Shown piece by piece: positions 1-10,061 of a stretch of DNA of 64,000 nucleotides. Each line of letters starts with the position of its first letter. Within the stretch, counting starts at the first letter, position 1. The notes under the pieces are model-generated. The model saw nothing but the letters and a program-made list of their open reading frames with translations, ran no database searches and had not been told where the DNA came from. The position numbers and the translations under genes are program-made. The stretch is from Sorghum bicolor (taxonomy: Eukaryota > Streptophyta > Magnoliopsida > Poales > Poaceae), in NCBI RefSeq assembly GCF_000003195.3, contig NC_012872.2, positions 24,080,066 through 24,144,065 on the forward strand. Direction: 5' to 3'.

Positions 1-2
1 TC

Positions 3-467
3 GGCAACTTAGGGGGTCCCTGGTGGTTTATCAACATGTGGCTTAGCCTCCACATGCATAAGCATCTTGAGTTTGACCTCTTCACACAGCGCTTCCCCAG
101 AGATATAGCCGAGAATTACGAATTGGATGAAGAAGAATCGGCAACTCGCCCTCCTCTGAACTTTGGCGAGGCTATCATAGTCCTACCTGGTACAGGTGGC
201 AATGCAGACCAGGTCAGCCAATTCTTCCAGACCCTGTACGAAGGCCTGACCAGAGAACAGCGAGCATGGATGCCTTATGAAGATCCAGACACCATGTTTC
301 CTTTGGTCTTCCATCCTTTCAATGATGCTCTCAACATGCATCATGATGTGATGATGGCACTGGTCACTCCCAGAGCTATACCAGTAAATTTCTTTAGCAG
401 TGGGAAAGCCTTCAACCAGACCTATGAGTTTTACAACCCATCGGCACTAGCCCGTCAACTAGCTTTC
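3..467 (+). pseudogene. Antisense gene of G, first visible part: plant mobile domain (aminotransferase-like) protein
   Basis: The frame is open from the window edge, so the true start lies to the left. It begins with a Gly-Pro-Trp-Trp motif followed by Trp-Leu-Ser-Leu (about positions 15-50), the pattern I associate with the aminotransferase-like plant mobile domain (PF10536). The frame runs to the insertion point of A at 467 and resumes at 32302 with a Gly-Gln-Leu-Pro run, so A split one exon. The gene lies on the strand opposite to G's gag-pol, the usual place of the extra gene of Tat-lineage elements. Its biochemical role is unknown. Recognition of the domain is by eye. Confidence 0.65.
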
Positions 468-1513
468 TGTCGGTGTTTTCCCCACGGGGGGTCACACCAA
501 CGAGTAAATTTGTATGCGTGCTCCCTTTCCCAGATGGTGATGCAAGAAGACACAGAGATTTATCCTGGTTCGGGCAAGAGAAGGCCCTACGTCCAGCGGG
601 GGGAGAGAGTTTGTTTTATCTTGCACCTAAGTGCTTGTACAGGGGTGAATACAAGCGTGGTATGGAGCGTGGAATTCTACTGCGTATGAGCGTGGTGTTG
701 TGTCTTGACCTCCCTCCCGTTCTATTCCTGAGTCCCTCCTTTTATAGTTCCAAGGAGAGACCCAAGGTACATGTATAGGCGTCAGAATAGGAGTCGATAG
801 CAGTATGGAGCGCTGACCTACTCGAGGCTTCTGTACCGGCATGGCCTCGAGCCGTCCCGTCTTAATAGCCTGGTGATGATTACGCGTGCCCCTGCATTCT
901 GCTCTGCGTGCCGTCTTGGGTTGGTTTGACGCATGCACGCTTGTACGATCCGGCGGCAAATCCGGCGGAGTGGTTGGGATGTAGTCAGTCGATGCCCAGC
1001 CCGTCCCCTGGAAGGATCCCTGTCTGGTCGAGGGTCAGACGCCGTACATTGCGTTGATATCCGGAGCGCTGACTTTAGACGTCTCGAGGGGGTCCCGATT
1101 AGACGTCCCGTCCTTGTTTCCCGCGCCCTGTCATGCTTTGGGTCGTTCGGCGGGAAGGCTGCAAAAAGATCGATGGGACGGAAGCCTGTTCCCTATCACG
1201 CCTCCCGTGACCAGTGTGTTAGGTGGGGAAGCATCAGGCGCATTTAATGCTCCGACCCGCGTGCGCGTGTCAGGCGGCGGGCGGTGTCCTCGCGCTCGAC
1301 GCCCCGCGGTTTGCGTGAGCCTGTTCCGTATTCGACGGTAACCGGCGCTCGACGCCTGATCGATTCGCTCGACGCTATTTCCGCCTTCGAGTTTGCGACC
1401 GTCGATGGCGGTGCATACGTAAGATCAGAGCGTCGAATTGAGGGCCTCGACCTGCGTACGGGCAATCTCATAATGCGCATCGGTGAGGGTACCCCTTACT
1501 AATACCCTCGACA
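468..1513 (-). repeat. Left (3') LTR of A
   Basis: 1046 bp, TGTCGG at the left end and CGACA at the right; partner of 31251-32296. A minus-strand TATAAAAGG lies at 738-746. Open frames inside this LTR, on both strands, recur in the other copy and are not genes. Confidence 0.95.
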
Positions 1514-1527
1514 GTAGCCCCCGAGCC
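1514..1527 (-). other. Polypurine tract of A
   Basis: Read on the minus strand this is GGCTCGGGGGCTAC, directly abutting the LTR start TGTCGAGGG. A G-rich tract in this place primes plus-strand DNA synthesis in LTR retrotransposons and confirms that A runs on the minus strand. Confidence 0.85.
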
Positions 1528-2043
1528 TCCATTCGAGCGCTAGCGCTCGAGTGGAGGCTTTGTTTTGCGGTCGAATTTCCGTGGGGGCGCGCGAGCGACA
1601 CCGCGGGGGTAGCACCCGAGCCCTCGGAGGAGTTTTTGACTCCTTCGAGGGTTATGTTGTCTAATCCGCAGAAGCGCTTTCGACACCAGTGGTGGAAGGT
1701 TCTGATTGGCTCGTTTTGCCCGGGGGTTTCGACGTACTCTCGATAGAGCGAGCGTCTTCCACCCCAGATTGAGTTCCAGGCGGGTAGTCCAAGTGAGAAC
1801 CTGTGCCCCTTTCGAGGGGGTCAGTTGTAGCCCGGAGGCGTTCTCATAAAGCGGGATCGACGTGGTCAGGGATACCAGTCTCATTCGATAGAGACCGACG
1901 GCTCGATGCCTCCCGTCGGGGGGATTCCTCTCGACTGTCTCGATCCTACCTTGAACATCGCCAGCGAGTCCTCGATCTTCGACCGCTCGCTGGGGATCCC
2001 TGACTCTGGCGCTCGAGATCGGCTGTCGAACCCTTTTGGCGGG
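1514..2043. other. Noncoding 3' tail of A with two strong inverted repeats
   Basis: No supported coding sequence. It holds a near-perfect 36-bp palindrome (1524-1559; 17 of 18 pairs, core AGCGCTAGCGCT) right beside the polypurine tract. A second hairpin has 13-bp arms (1621-1633 and 1639-1651, one mismatch, loop TTTTG). The sequence is GC-rich and CpG-rich. After the insertion of B the tail resumes at 9659. Confidence 0.8.
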
Positions 2044-3322
2044 TGTTGACGGTCCTTAATGCTCACATTTAACTAACAACAAATCATGGAAAAGGATCTA
2101 AATGGAACCAACACCTAGACTTAGGGTTTTATATGACAGAATTCCACGAGTTTTGGTGTTTGTCTATTTCTGCAGGGGGTTATCAGGAAATACGGAAGAA
2201 AGGCCCACACGTCGGGTTTACATAGAGATATTAACGTGCCGCGCAATTTTCTACCATCTAGAAGACTCCAGAAGCCATGGAAACGAACAGGAGGCCGATC
2301 GGGCTCGGAGGCAGGGCGCCCGCCCAACTCTCCTGGGCGCCCGCCCAGCTACAGTGTCCAATTCAGACCCGTTTCGCGTATTATGCTCCACCGACCTAAA
2401 GGATCAACAATAACCGTTCAATCAATGTCGGTTTGATTCGACGGCCCAGATTCACTTGAAGGGACTATAAAACCAGACCCCCTGGCCCCTGGAGATCATA
2501 CCTCTTCTACAGAATCAAATTTAGGGTTTCAATTCTTCATCCAAGTAGAGAGGATCCCTCTAGTTCTTCTAGTTCTACCTCTAGTTCATCTAGATCTAGT
2601 TCTAGTTCATCTAGTTCTAGTTCTAGTTCCTCTAGTTCTAGTTCTAGTTAGTTCTAGTTGTAATCTAGAAAATAGGGAGAGAGAAGAGGAGAGCGGAGGA
2701 GGAGCCGGATCTGTCGGATCTTCCCCAACAGTATACTTTTGCAGCATGTGGTTCGTTCTTCATCATTCTCCAGGTTCTTCAATTCATTACTCCTGAGTTC
2801 TCTAATTACTTTTATTTACATTCAAGTTATTTATTGGATTCCCACTTGCATCAAGTGCTCTAATCTTTGAAACATTAGAGTAGTAATTAATAGATTAGAC
2901 GTGGTGTTTAGTCTTGCAATTACCTGGAATTGCACCCAATCCCACGGATTGTTGTGGTAGCCCTAGGGTAGTGACAGCCCTAACGGTCGACGTATTCCAC
3001 CACGTTCGGATCGGTGTTTGTAGGACCGTAGTCAGACCTTCCTAGCCCCCTTCTCATCTCTTTTTGTGGTTAGTGCTCTGATGTCCCGATATAGATAATC
3101 TTGAAGTAATTCTTGATTCTTAGATCAACTAGAGAACTCTCAAGAAACTTCCTCTCTTCCCACCAAAAATAATTATATAGTTATCCTTGGGCGATCTTGG
3201 ATCTTAATTAGTACACTCACGTTCCCTGTGGAAAATCGATACTCTGGAATACTCCTGGGTGAAGGCTACATCGGTAGCCGTGCGCTTGCGGATTTTTCTG
3301 TTTGCGTTTAAAATACCCAACA
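2044..3322 (+). repeat. 5' LTR of B
   Basis: TGTTGACGG to TACCCAACA. U3 contains a pair of GGGCGCCCGCCC motifs at 2314-2325 and 2335-2346. TATAAAA is at 2466-2472, followed by an imperfect TCTAGTTC-type microsatellite at about 2560-2660. The same layout is seen in K. Confidence 0.94.
2560..2660. repeat. TCTAGTTC-type microsatellite in LTR
   Basis: Imperfect tandem array of TCTAGTTC/TCTAGT units downstream of the TATA box. It is repeated almost unchanged in the right LTR of B (about 8893-8998) and in K (about 36119-36220), so it is a family feature of this LTR. Confidence 0.85.
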
Positions 3323-3329
3323 AGCTTTC

Positions 3330-3347
3330 TGGTGCCGTTGCCGGGGA
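3330..3347 (+). other. Primer-binding site of B (tRNA-Asp type)
   Basis: TGGTGCCGTTGCCGGGGA, 7 nt after the LTR end. It differs at one base from TGGCGCCGTTGCCGGGGA, the complement of the tRNA-Asp 3' end used by Athila-type elements. Confidence 0.85.
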
Positions 3348-4984
3348 ACGGTAGCTGTGCTAGTTTCGAACCAAGTCGTCCGTGTATCCTTTTTCTTTTC
3401 CTTTTTTACCACACTCACCTTATCACTTTCACCATACCACATGGATTTCACTCTAAGCATTAATGAGCATGGAATTTATTTCATAGCCACTTCATTTACT
3501 CCATGCTCATATGCAACATCTTCACAATCCATTGGTCTCTCCAACATCATCACATTCGAGATCTCCAACCCCCACTTCCATTCTATTTATAAAAACTTTA
3601 AAAGGGCGGTTGTCGATGCATATGTTTATAATAAATTTTGCAGATCTCGTTGAGTTGATCTTGATATAGGTCAGCGTTGGAGGGGAAACCACTTCACTGA
3701 CATAAATCGATGGTTTCCCAAGGACAAGCTTAGTGTCCTAAAACAAGCACTGATCAGATCGTAACATGAGCTTTTAATTATTTGCAACATTACCTTGTGT
3801 ATTGAGCATATAAGGATAATTGTAAAAAAATTCCTTCGGGTATTCTTGTCACTAACCTTTCTAGGATTGGAGCAAGAAGATCGGATGAATGACAAGCACA
3901 AGGTATGTACAACCAATCATCATACAACATTGAATTAAATTCATCCAAACTTGATTTTTGCAAAATTCAAGCTTGGGGGAGTACTTTATATAAAAACATC
4001 ATTTGCCATGTTGCTATGTTGGTTGTCCCTACCTTTGAGACATGCTCAATTTGTTAAATAGTAATCACACTACTTCATCTCCACTTGAGTACATCTCTAT
4101 AAAAGCCATCATGCTACCTTTGTTTATCCTAGTAAGTGTTAGTTTGGAAGTACTGTACATACTTCTATTGGTTTTTAAATTAAGCATGGTGCTTAGGTTA
4201 AACAGCCTTCCTTAATCTAATTAGACATGGAGTCTAGTTTGGTTATTGAACTAAAAACTGCTTGTGTAGACATTGGTATATTTTGTTGGACTAACCCCTG
4301 CAGGAAAACTTTCAATATCGACCTGGGAAGTCCTGAGATAAACTCACAACGGAGACAAAGAGAGACACACATGAAGTTTAACAATTTACACAAGGAAGGC
4401 ATAGCTCACAAGAGATGATCCATGGAGGGTGCCACAAACACGATGCACAACCGCTAAGAGAGGAAAGCTTCCACAAGGTGATACTGTACCATCACTCTTC
4501 AAGTAAGGTAACATCTTAAGGTACTTGACTATCACTTCTATAAGCTTTTCCTTGGTTCTGGCGTTCACATGAATAAAAGAGACAAACATGTATGATCTAC
4601 AACTCTAGATTAACCAACCCAATCGATTCAACATGCTTAGTCCTTCCACCTTTGTGATTCCACACTCCTAATCATATTAGCTAAAATGTTGCATACTCAA
4701 TCTTTGGAAGATATAAACAAAACATATATATAGATAGATTATCTTTCCATAAGGTTGAGCAATCTAATCTGACAAATGTTAAATACTACACTCATGATTT
4801 TATTATCCATCAACTTTGTCTTGCTCACTATGCTTGAGGTTAGAGAAGAACAAATATACTTTTGGTTCTGTTGGTGTTTTCCACCAACAGGGCCCATGCA
4901 CTTGATCTCTGCCTTGTCTTTATGAGCAGGTACACTTCGAACAAAATATGAAGGAGTTTTACAACTCCCAGACTCCACCAAGTG
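3348..4984. other. Internal region of B without recognisable gag
   Basis: Where D and E begin gag right after the PBS, B has about 1.6 kb of AT-rich sequence with no long supported frame. It includes AGCTTGGGGGAG at about 3970, a copy of the polypurine-tract motif normally found at the 3' end of this group. This suggests the segment derives from a 3' region of a related element, by recombination or template switching. I recognise no product. Confidence 0.5.
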
Positions 4985-6230
4985 AAGAACCTAGATATAC
5001 GAGCGCAAACACACTGGAGATACTGGACACTCATGCAATCACTGCCCTGAGATGCTTGAGGATGTAACTACTGGAGTAACCCCATTGTGGAAGTAATTAC
5101 TGACCTTCTGCCGGTCAAGAGAGACAACCTAGGATGCCCCGTCATCCCGATCTCCATCGGCATGGTGGACTTCCTAGAAGCACTCTGCGACTTTGGCTCC
5201 AGCGTCAACATTATGCCCAAGCCATGTGTTTGCAGCTTGCAGATGAGACACTAAGTTTCCCAAAGGGAATATTGAAGAACCTCTACGTCCGAGTTGGTAC
5301 CTTATACGCTCCAGCAGACTTTGTGGTGATAGAGACTGATACTGATGAGAGGGCACCCATCATTCTAGGGAGGTCATTCCTGAACACCTCGGGAGCAGTC
5401 ATCCACGCTAGTGCTGCCAAGATCAGTTCCTACATCAAAGGGAGGAAGGAGACATTTTTCTTCAAGAACAAGACTGCACAAATCTCAGAGCAATCCCGAC
5501 ATGAAACAAGGAAGAGGACCAACAGGAGGAACAGGAACAAGCAAATGTGGACCAAGTCAGCAAAGATGGTCACTGCAGTTTAAGGAGGTCAAGATCGTCG
5601 ACTTAAGTCACCGTTTCTAACCAAAAAGGACGACCCAAGTATGCCAAGCATCCAGTGCTCCATTGATGGATACAACTTCCAGAAGATGCTTTGCGACACC
5701 GGGTCAGGCGTCGACATAATGGCCGTCAGTCACCTATCAGCTCCTATTCGGAACCATGCCCCTAAAACCGACATACATTCAGCTTCAGATGGCAGATCAG
5801 ACATTCTGAAAGATTGAAGGTTATTGACATGGGAGAAGACGAGTACGATCCACCCATCATCCTTGGAAGACCGTTCTTTAGCACCATTAAAGCAATCATA
5901 TACATTGGAACCAGAGAAGTCCACATGCACTTCCCCTCAGAGAAGGTACGCCACTGTTTTACTGACCCTAACTATATAGTTGAAGACTCTAAGCAGGTCA
6001 GGACAAGAAGACGACGACGCAACCGCAACCAGAGGAGGCAAATCATCAAGGACGGATGGGTAGACTATGAAGGAGAAGTTGTAAGGTCTGAAGACATAAA
6101 GCTTGAACAGAACTGTCCTGAGGAGACCGTAGCACCGAGTCAGGTGTGGAGAGAGAAGATAGTTATACACGAAGACCAGGCACCGCCGGAACCACCGACT
6201 ACGCCATCCACCGAATCCCAGGACGATTGA
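4985..6230 (+). pseudogene. Gag tail and two protease-like domains of B, decayed
   Basis: A gag CCHC-knuckle remnant lies near 5010-5060, ending in a Cys-Pro-Glu-Met-Leu run as in D. After a deletion junction protease domain 1 follows (about 5100-5580; Leu-Cys-Asp-Phe-Gly-Ser-Ser active-site region around 5185-5205, ILGRSFLNTS near 5365). A basic linker leads to protease domain 2 (about 5605-6000; Leu-Cys-Asp-Thr-Gly-Ser-Gly near 5690-5710, ILGRPFFST near 5860-5885). Frameshifts and a small deletion break both. Domain order matches D, so the duplication predates both insertions. The tail ends at the stop at 6228-6230. Confidence 0.75.
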
Positions 6231-8399
6231 GAGAACAGAGAGTCTCGTTCGGAGGACTTAAAAACACCAAACGCTTTGCGAAGAGGTAAACTTGGTAGTT
6301 ATCTTTTTCCTTTCAATTATTTTAAAATAGTTTGCTTAGTTAATTAGGTTCACATCATCTTAAAAAGAAAATAAAAATGTTAAAAATAGTAAGCCCCATG
6401 TGAGTATGCTCATGGCATAAAACCCATAAGTACATTCACTGTGGTGGCATAAAAAAAATGAAATAAATATATTCCTATCCTATAAAAATAAAATTATAAA
6501 AAAATAAATTTATGATCCTACTAAAGAGAGTAACATTTATTAAGGAGGCTCAACATGATAAAGGCTAGATATTTATGCTAACACTTAACTAGTTCCACAA
6601 AGTTTTGTTGTCTATTTGAGCTCCACAGAATTCAAGGATCAAAGAAGACTAGCAGACGGAGGACATCCTAATCGCTGTCCGGGTGCTGCTGACATTCAAA
6701 TACACCTCCACCACTTGCTAGCTACATTAGAAGAAACTACGTCAAAATCCAGCTTGGGGGAGAGCACCCCCATTTATCCAGCTAAGTATTCTACTCACGT
6801 TTATACTTTACTCTAATAATAAAAAGATGCATAATCATAAAAACCCAAATAAAGATTTTGTGCTCATATATATATCTTTGCTTAGTTTGCTAAATAAATA
6901 AATAAATAAAGTTTGCTATGAACCCTCATGATAAGCTCTCACATGGAAAGAAGAATAGTTGCTCTGCCATGACTAGTTCTCAAAATTGAAATCTCTCTCA
7001 AGTTTAGGCATCACTGTTATTAATTAAGATTTGCTCTAAACCTGAACTTGTGGGAAGAGTACTTGATCTAAAGTCTAAGTCGTTAACGGATATGATATGG
7101 GAAGGTTGAGCTGCTGTTTATCTGTTCCTAGAGATGCTATAATTCTGGAGAATTTTATCTTTGAAATTCTTTAAAATATCACATGATGAGTTCCTGTATG
7201 ATGAGAGTTTAAATTCCTACCACAGCCATATATACATGCTTGCTAGACATTGAGCCACACATTTACTTTTTACTGCTTATGAGCATTGAGTGTGGTCAAG
7301 CTGTGTAGACCCTTAGGAGCTTGTCATGTGGTTAAATCAAGATTCACTTGCACGTTCACTCATACATGCTGCTTCTACTCCGAAAGTACGCATCCACATA
7401 TATCCATTTCCATCTCCAGAACCACCCAAAAATATTCTACTCCTAATCCGGGAGAGAATAGCCAAAAATATTCCTGTTTTCCCCTGTGAAATAAATGCTC
7501 AAGTTATCTTGTTACTACCACTTGCTATATTATCTCATGAGATGAGTGCTCTAAAAAAAGAAAAAAAAAGAAAAAAATATATACGAGGAAATAAAAAGGG
7601 GCAAGTGCTCGGAACCTCGAAGAAAAGAAAAAGTGAGACGAGAGGTAAAAATGGACAAGTGTCCGATAGTAGAATTAGGGGTACAAGATACCCACCTGAG
7701 AGAAAAGAAAAAGAAAACATAGAGCATCTCATTCTCCTCAAAAAGTTTCAAAAGTGCAAGAAAGGTATGTATCCCCTCAAAAGAGCATAAGTAGAATTAG
7801 ACTTTCACCATTGTTATCACCATCATCACCATACACCATTCATTCGCCACACATGCACATCTTGATTTGACTTATTGACTTGTTCTTTTGGATCCATGGT
7901 TTGACTATGCAATAAATGTCTTGTAAGTATGTATTAGCTGTCTCCCACCTATGAGCTCCAGATATCAAAAGCCTTATTAGAGTAGGGTGAGAGAGAAGGC
8001 AATGTCACTATGCCTTATACCACAAATACCACATACTTTGAGAGAAAGCATATACCATTACTGCCTTGGTAAGGATCCAGAAATACCTCAAAAGAGAGAC
8101 TAGAGAGAGTCATACAAGGAATCTCTGAGTTTTATTTGAAAATCTGCAAAAACTCCAGAGCTATAGCTGATCAAGAATAAGAGACATGGTGCTTGACTAG
8201 ACCGTTCTATCTTTTAACTACTCAAGACAGAAGTGACGGTTACAAGTCCCATGGTGGAAGGTACAATGGGTAAGTTTAAATCTTAACAGTTTACCCTAAC
8301 CCAGAGATGAGATCTTGTTTGAACGCATGTGTACCTTTAAAGCATGAAACCACTGCAGAAACTCTTAAGTCCATCTTTGCTCAGGGACGAGCAAAGGTT
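6231..8399. other. 3' noncoding region of B
   Basis: AT-rich, no supported coding sequence. It contains an internal polypurine-like motif with hairpin at 6751-6771. Blocks around 7200-8410 recur in inverted orientation in D (about 23005-24300) and in part in E (about 52150-53120). The block ending in GACGAGCAAAGG next to the PPT is the best conserved. Confidence 0.8.
6751..6771 (+). other. Internal polypurine-like motif with GGGGG/CCCCC stem
   Basis: AGCTTGGGGGAGAGCACCCCC, the terminal PPT motif AGCTTGGGGGAG followed by its own complement. Equivalent sites occur in D (24652-24672, minus) and E (51748-51772), each in the noncoding part soon after the last coding region. Confidence 0.6.
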
Positions 8400-8414
8400 A
8401 AGCTTGGGGGAGCT
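8400..8414 (+). other. Polypurine tract of B
   Basis: AAGCTTGGGGGAGCT, immediately before the 3' LTR. Identical in type to that of E and, on the minus strand, of J. Confidence 0.85.
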
Positions 8415-9658
8415 TGTTGACGGTCCTTAATGCTCACATTTAACTAACAACTAATCATGGAAAAGAATCTAAATGGATTCCACGAGTTTTGGTGTTTGTC
8501 TATTTCTGCAGGGGGTTATCAGGAAATACGGAAGAAAGGCCCACACGTCGGGTTTACATAGAGATATTAACATGCCGCGCAATTTTCTACCATCTAGAAG
8601 ACTCCAGAAGCCACGGGAACGAACGGGAGGCCGATCGGGCTCGGAGGCTGGGCGCCCGCCCAACTCTCCTGGGCGCCCGCCCAGCTACAGTGTCCAATTC
8701 AGACCCGTTTCGCGTATTATGCTCCACCGACCTAAAGGATCAACAATAACCGTTCAATCAATGTCGGTTTGATCCGACGGACCAGATTCACTTGAAGGGA
8801 CTATAAAACCAGACCCCCTGGCCCCTGGAGATCATACCTCTTCTACAGAATCAAAGTTAGGGTTTCAATTCTTCATCCAAGTAGAGAGGATCCCTCTAGT
8901 TCTTCTAGTTCTACCTCTAGTTCATCTAGATCTAGTTCTAGTTCATCTAGTTCTAGTTCTAGTTCCTCTAGTTCTAGTTCTAGTTAGTTCTAGTTATAAT
9001 CTAGAAAATAGGGAGAGAGAAGAGGAGAGCGGAGGAGGAGCCGGATCTGTCGGATCTTCCTCAACATTATACTTTTGCAGCATCTGGTTCGTTCTTCATT
9101 GTTCTCCAGGTTCTTCAATTCATTACTCCTGAGTTCTCTAATTACTTTTATTTACATTCAAGTTATTTATTGGATTCCCGCTTGCATCAAGTGCTCTAAT
9201 CTTTGAAACATTAGAGTAGTAATTAATAGATTAGACGTGGTGTTTAGTCTTGCAATTACCTGGAATTGCACCCAATCCCACGGATTGTTGTGGTAGCCCT
9301 AGGGTAGTGACAGCCCTAACGGTCGACGTATTCCACCACGTTCGGATCGGTGTTTGTAGGACCGTAGTCAGACCTTCCTAGCCCCCTTCTCATCTCTTTC
9401 TGTGGTTAGTGCTCTGATGTCCCGATATAGATAATCTTGAAGTAATTCTTGATTCTTAGATCAACTAGAGAACTCTCAGGAAACTTCCTCTCTTCCCACC
9501 AAAAATAATTATATAGTTATCCTTGGGCGATCTTGGATCTTAATTAGTACACTCACGTTCCCTGTGGAAAATCGATACTCTGGAATACTCCCGGGTGAAG
9601 GCTACATCGGTATCTGTGCGCTTGCGGATTTTTCTGTTTGCGTTTAAAATACCCAACA
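8415..9658 (+). repeat. 3' LTR of B
   Basis: 1244 bp. It lacks 35 bp present at about 2106-2140 of the left LTR and is otherwise collinear. Paired GGGCGCCCGCCC at 8650-8661 and 8671-8682; TATAAAA at 8802-8808. Confidence 0.94.
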
Positions 9659-9663
9659 GCGGG

Positions 9664-10061
9664 CCAGCCATCGACCTCTCGAGACTCTCGTGTGTACGTC
9701 CCTTGGCTTACGAGGGAAGGAAACGGCCGTGGCGGTTCGCCTTTCTGCCCGTTGGTCGCGCCTTTTTAGGCGGGTGACGTTACGACACCGCGTCGGCGTG
9801 GAATTCGGGGCGCCGCGCCTGTGCAGGAAAGTGATGATTAGGTGGCGCATTTAAGGGAGGGAGTTACCTTATTTCTCGGATCTGTCTGTTGGCGGACTGC
9901 TGCCTATAAATACGTCGTGGCGTCGCTGCCGTTCCTCTCCCTTCCGCCTTCTCGCTCTTGTTCTCTCGTTGCCTCTGCTTTCTCGCTGCCTTAGCTCTCT
10001 CGCCTTCTCACGCGCACGCGCCTCCTCGAGCTGTAGCGAATCCACCGTCCCTCCAGCCGAG
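9664..10061 (+). promoter_or_regulatory. Promoter and leader of the antisense gene of A
   Basis: TATAAATA at 9905-9912 is followed by a long C/T-rich leader without ATG and then the first ATG at 10062, about 120 nt downstream of the expected start of transcription. The upstream 240 bp is CpG-rich. The arrangement is that of an ordinary plant polymerase II promoter, placed inside a retrotransposon and directed opposite to its gag-pol. Transcription itself is inferred. Confidence 0.6.

Larger units (their letters stand above)
2044..9658 (+). mobile_element. Element B: non-autonomous Athila-like gag-protease retrotransposon
   Basis: LTRs 2044-3322 (1279 bp) and 8415-9658 (1244 bp) with perfect target duplication GCGGG (2039-2043 and 9659-9663). 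PBS 3330-3347, PPT just before 8415. The interior keeps only a gag remnant and pieces of two successive protease domains; there is no RT, RNase H or integrase. LTRs differ at roughly 24 sites plus a 35-bp deletion in the right one. Mobility must have depended on enzymes from another element. Confidence 0.93.

Noticed and set aside
627..959. 110-codon open frame in the LTR of A, repeated at 31410-31742
   Set aside because: Present only because the LTR is duplicated; it crosses the TATA region and has no recognisable domain.
1621..1651. Hairpin as a bacterial-type terminator
   Set aside because: The sequence is plant nuclear; the hairpin lies in a retrotransposon tail and has no relevant T-run context.
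7535..7751. Membrane-protein-like minus-strand frames in B
   Set aside because: They come from an A/G-rich tract whose complement encodes Phe/Ser runs; the inverted copy in D shows the same artefact.
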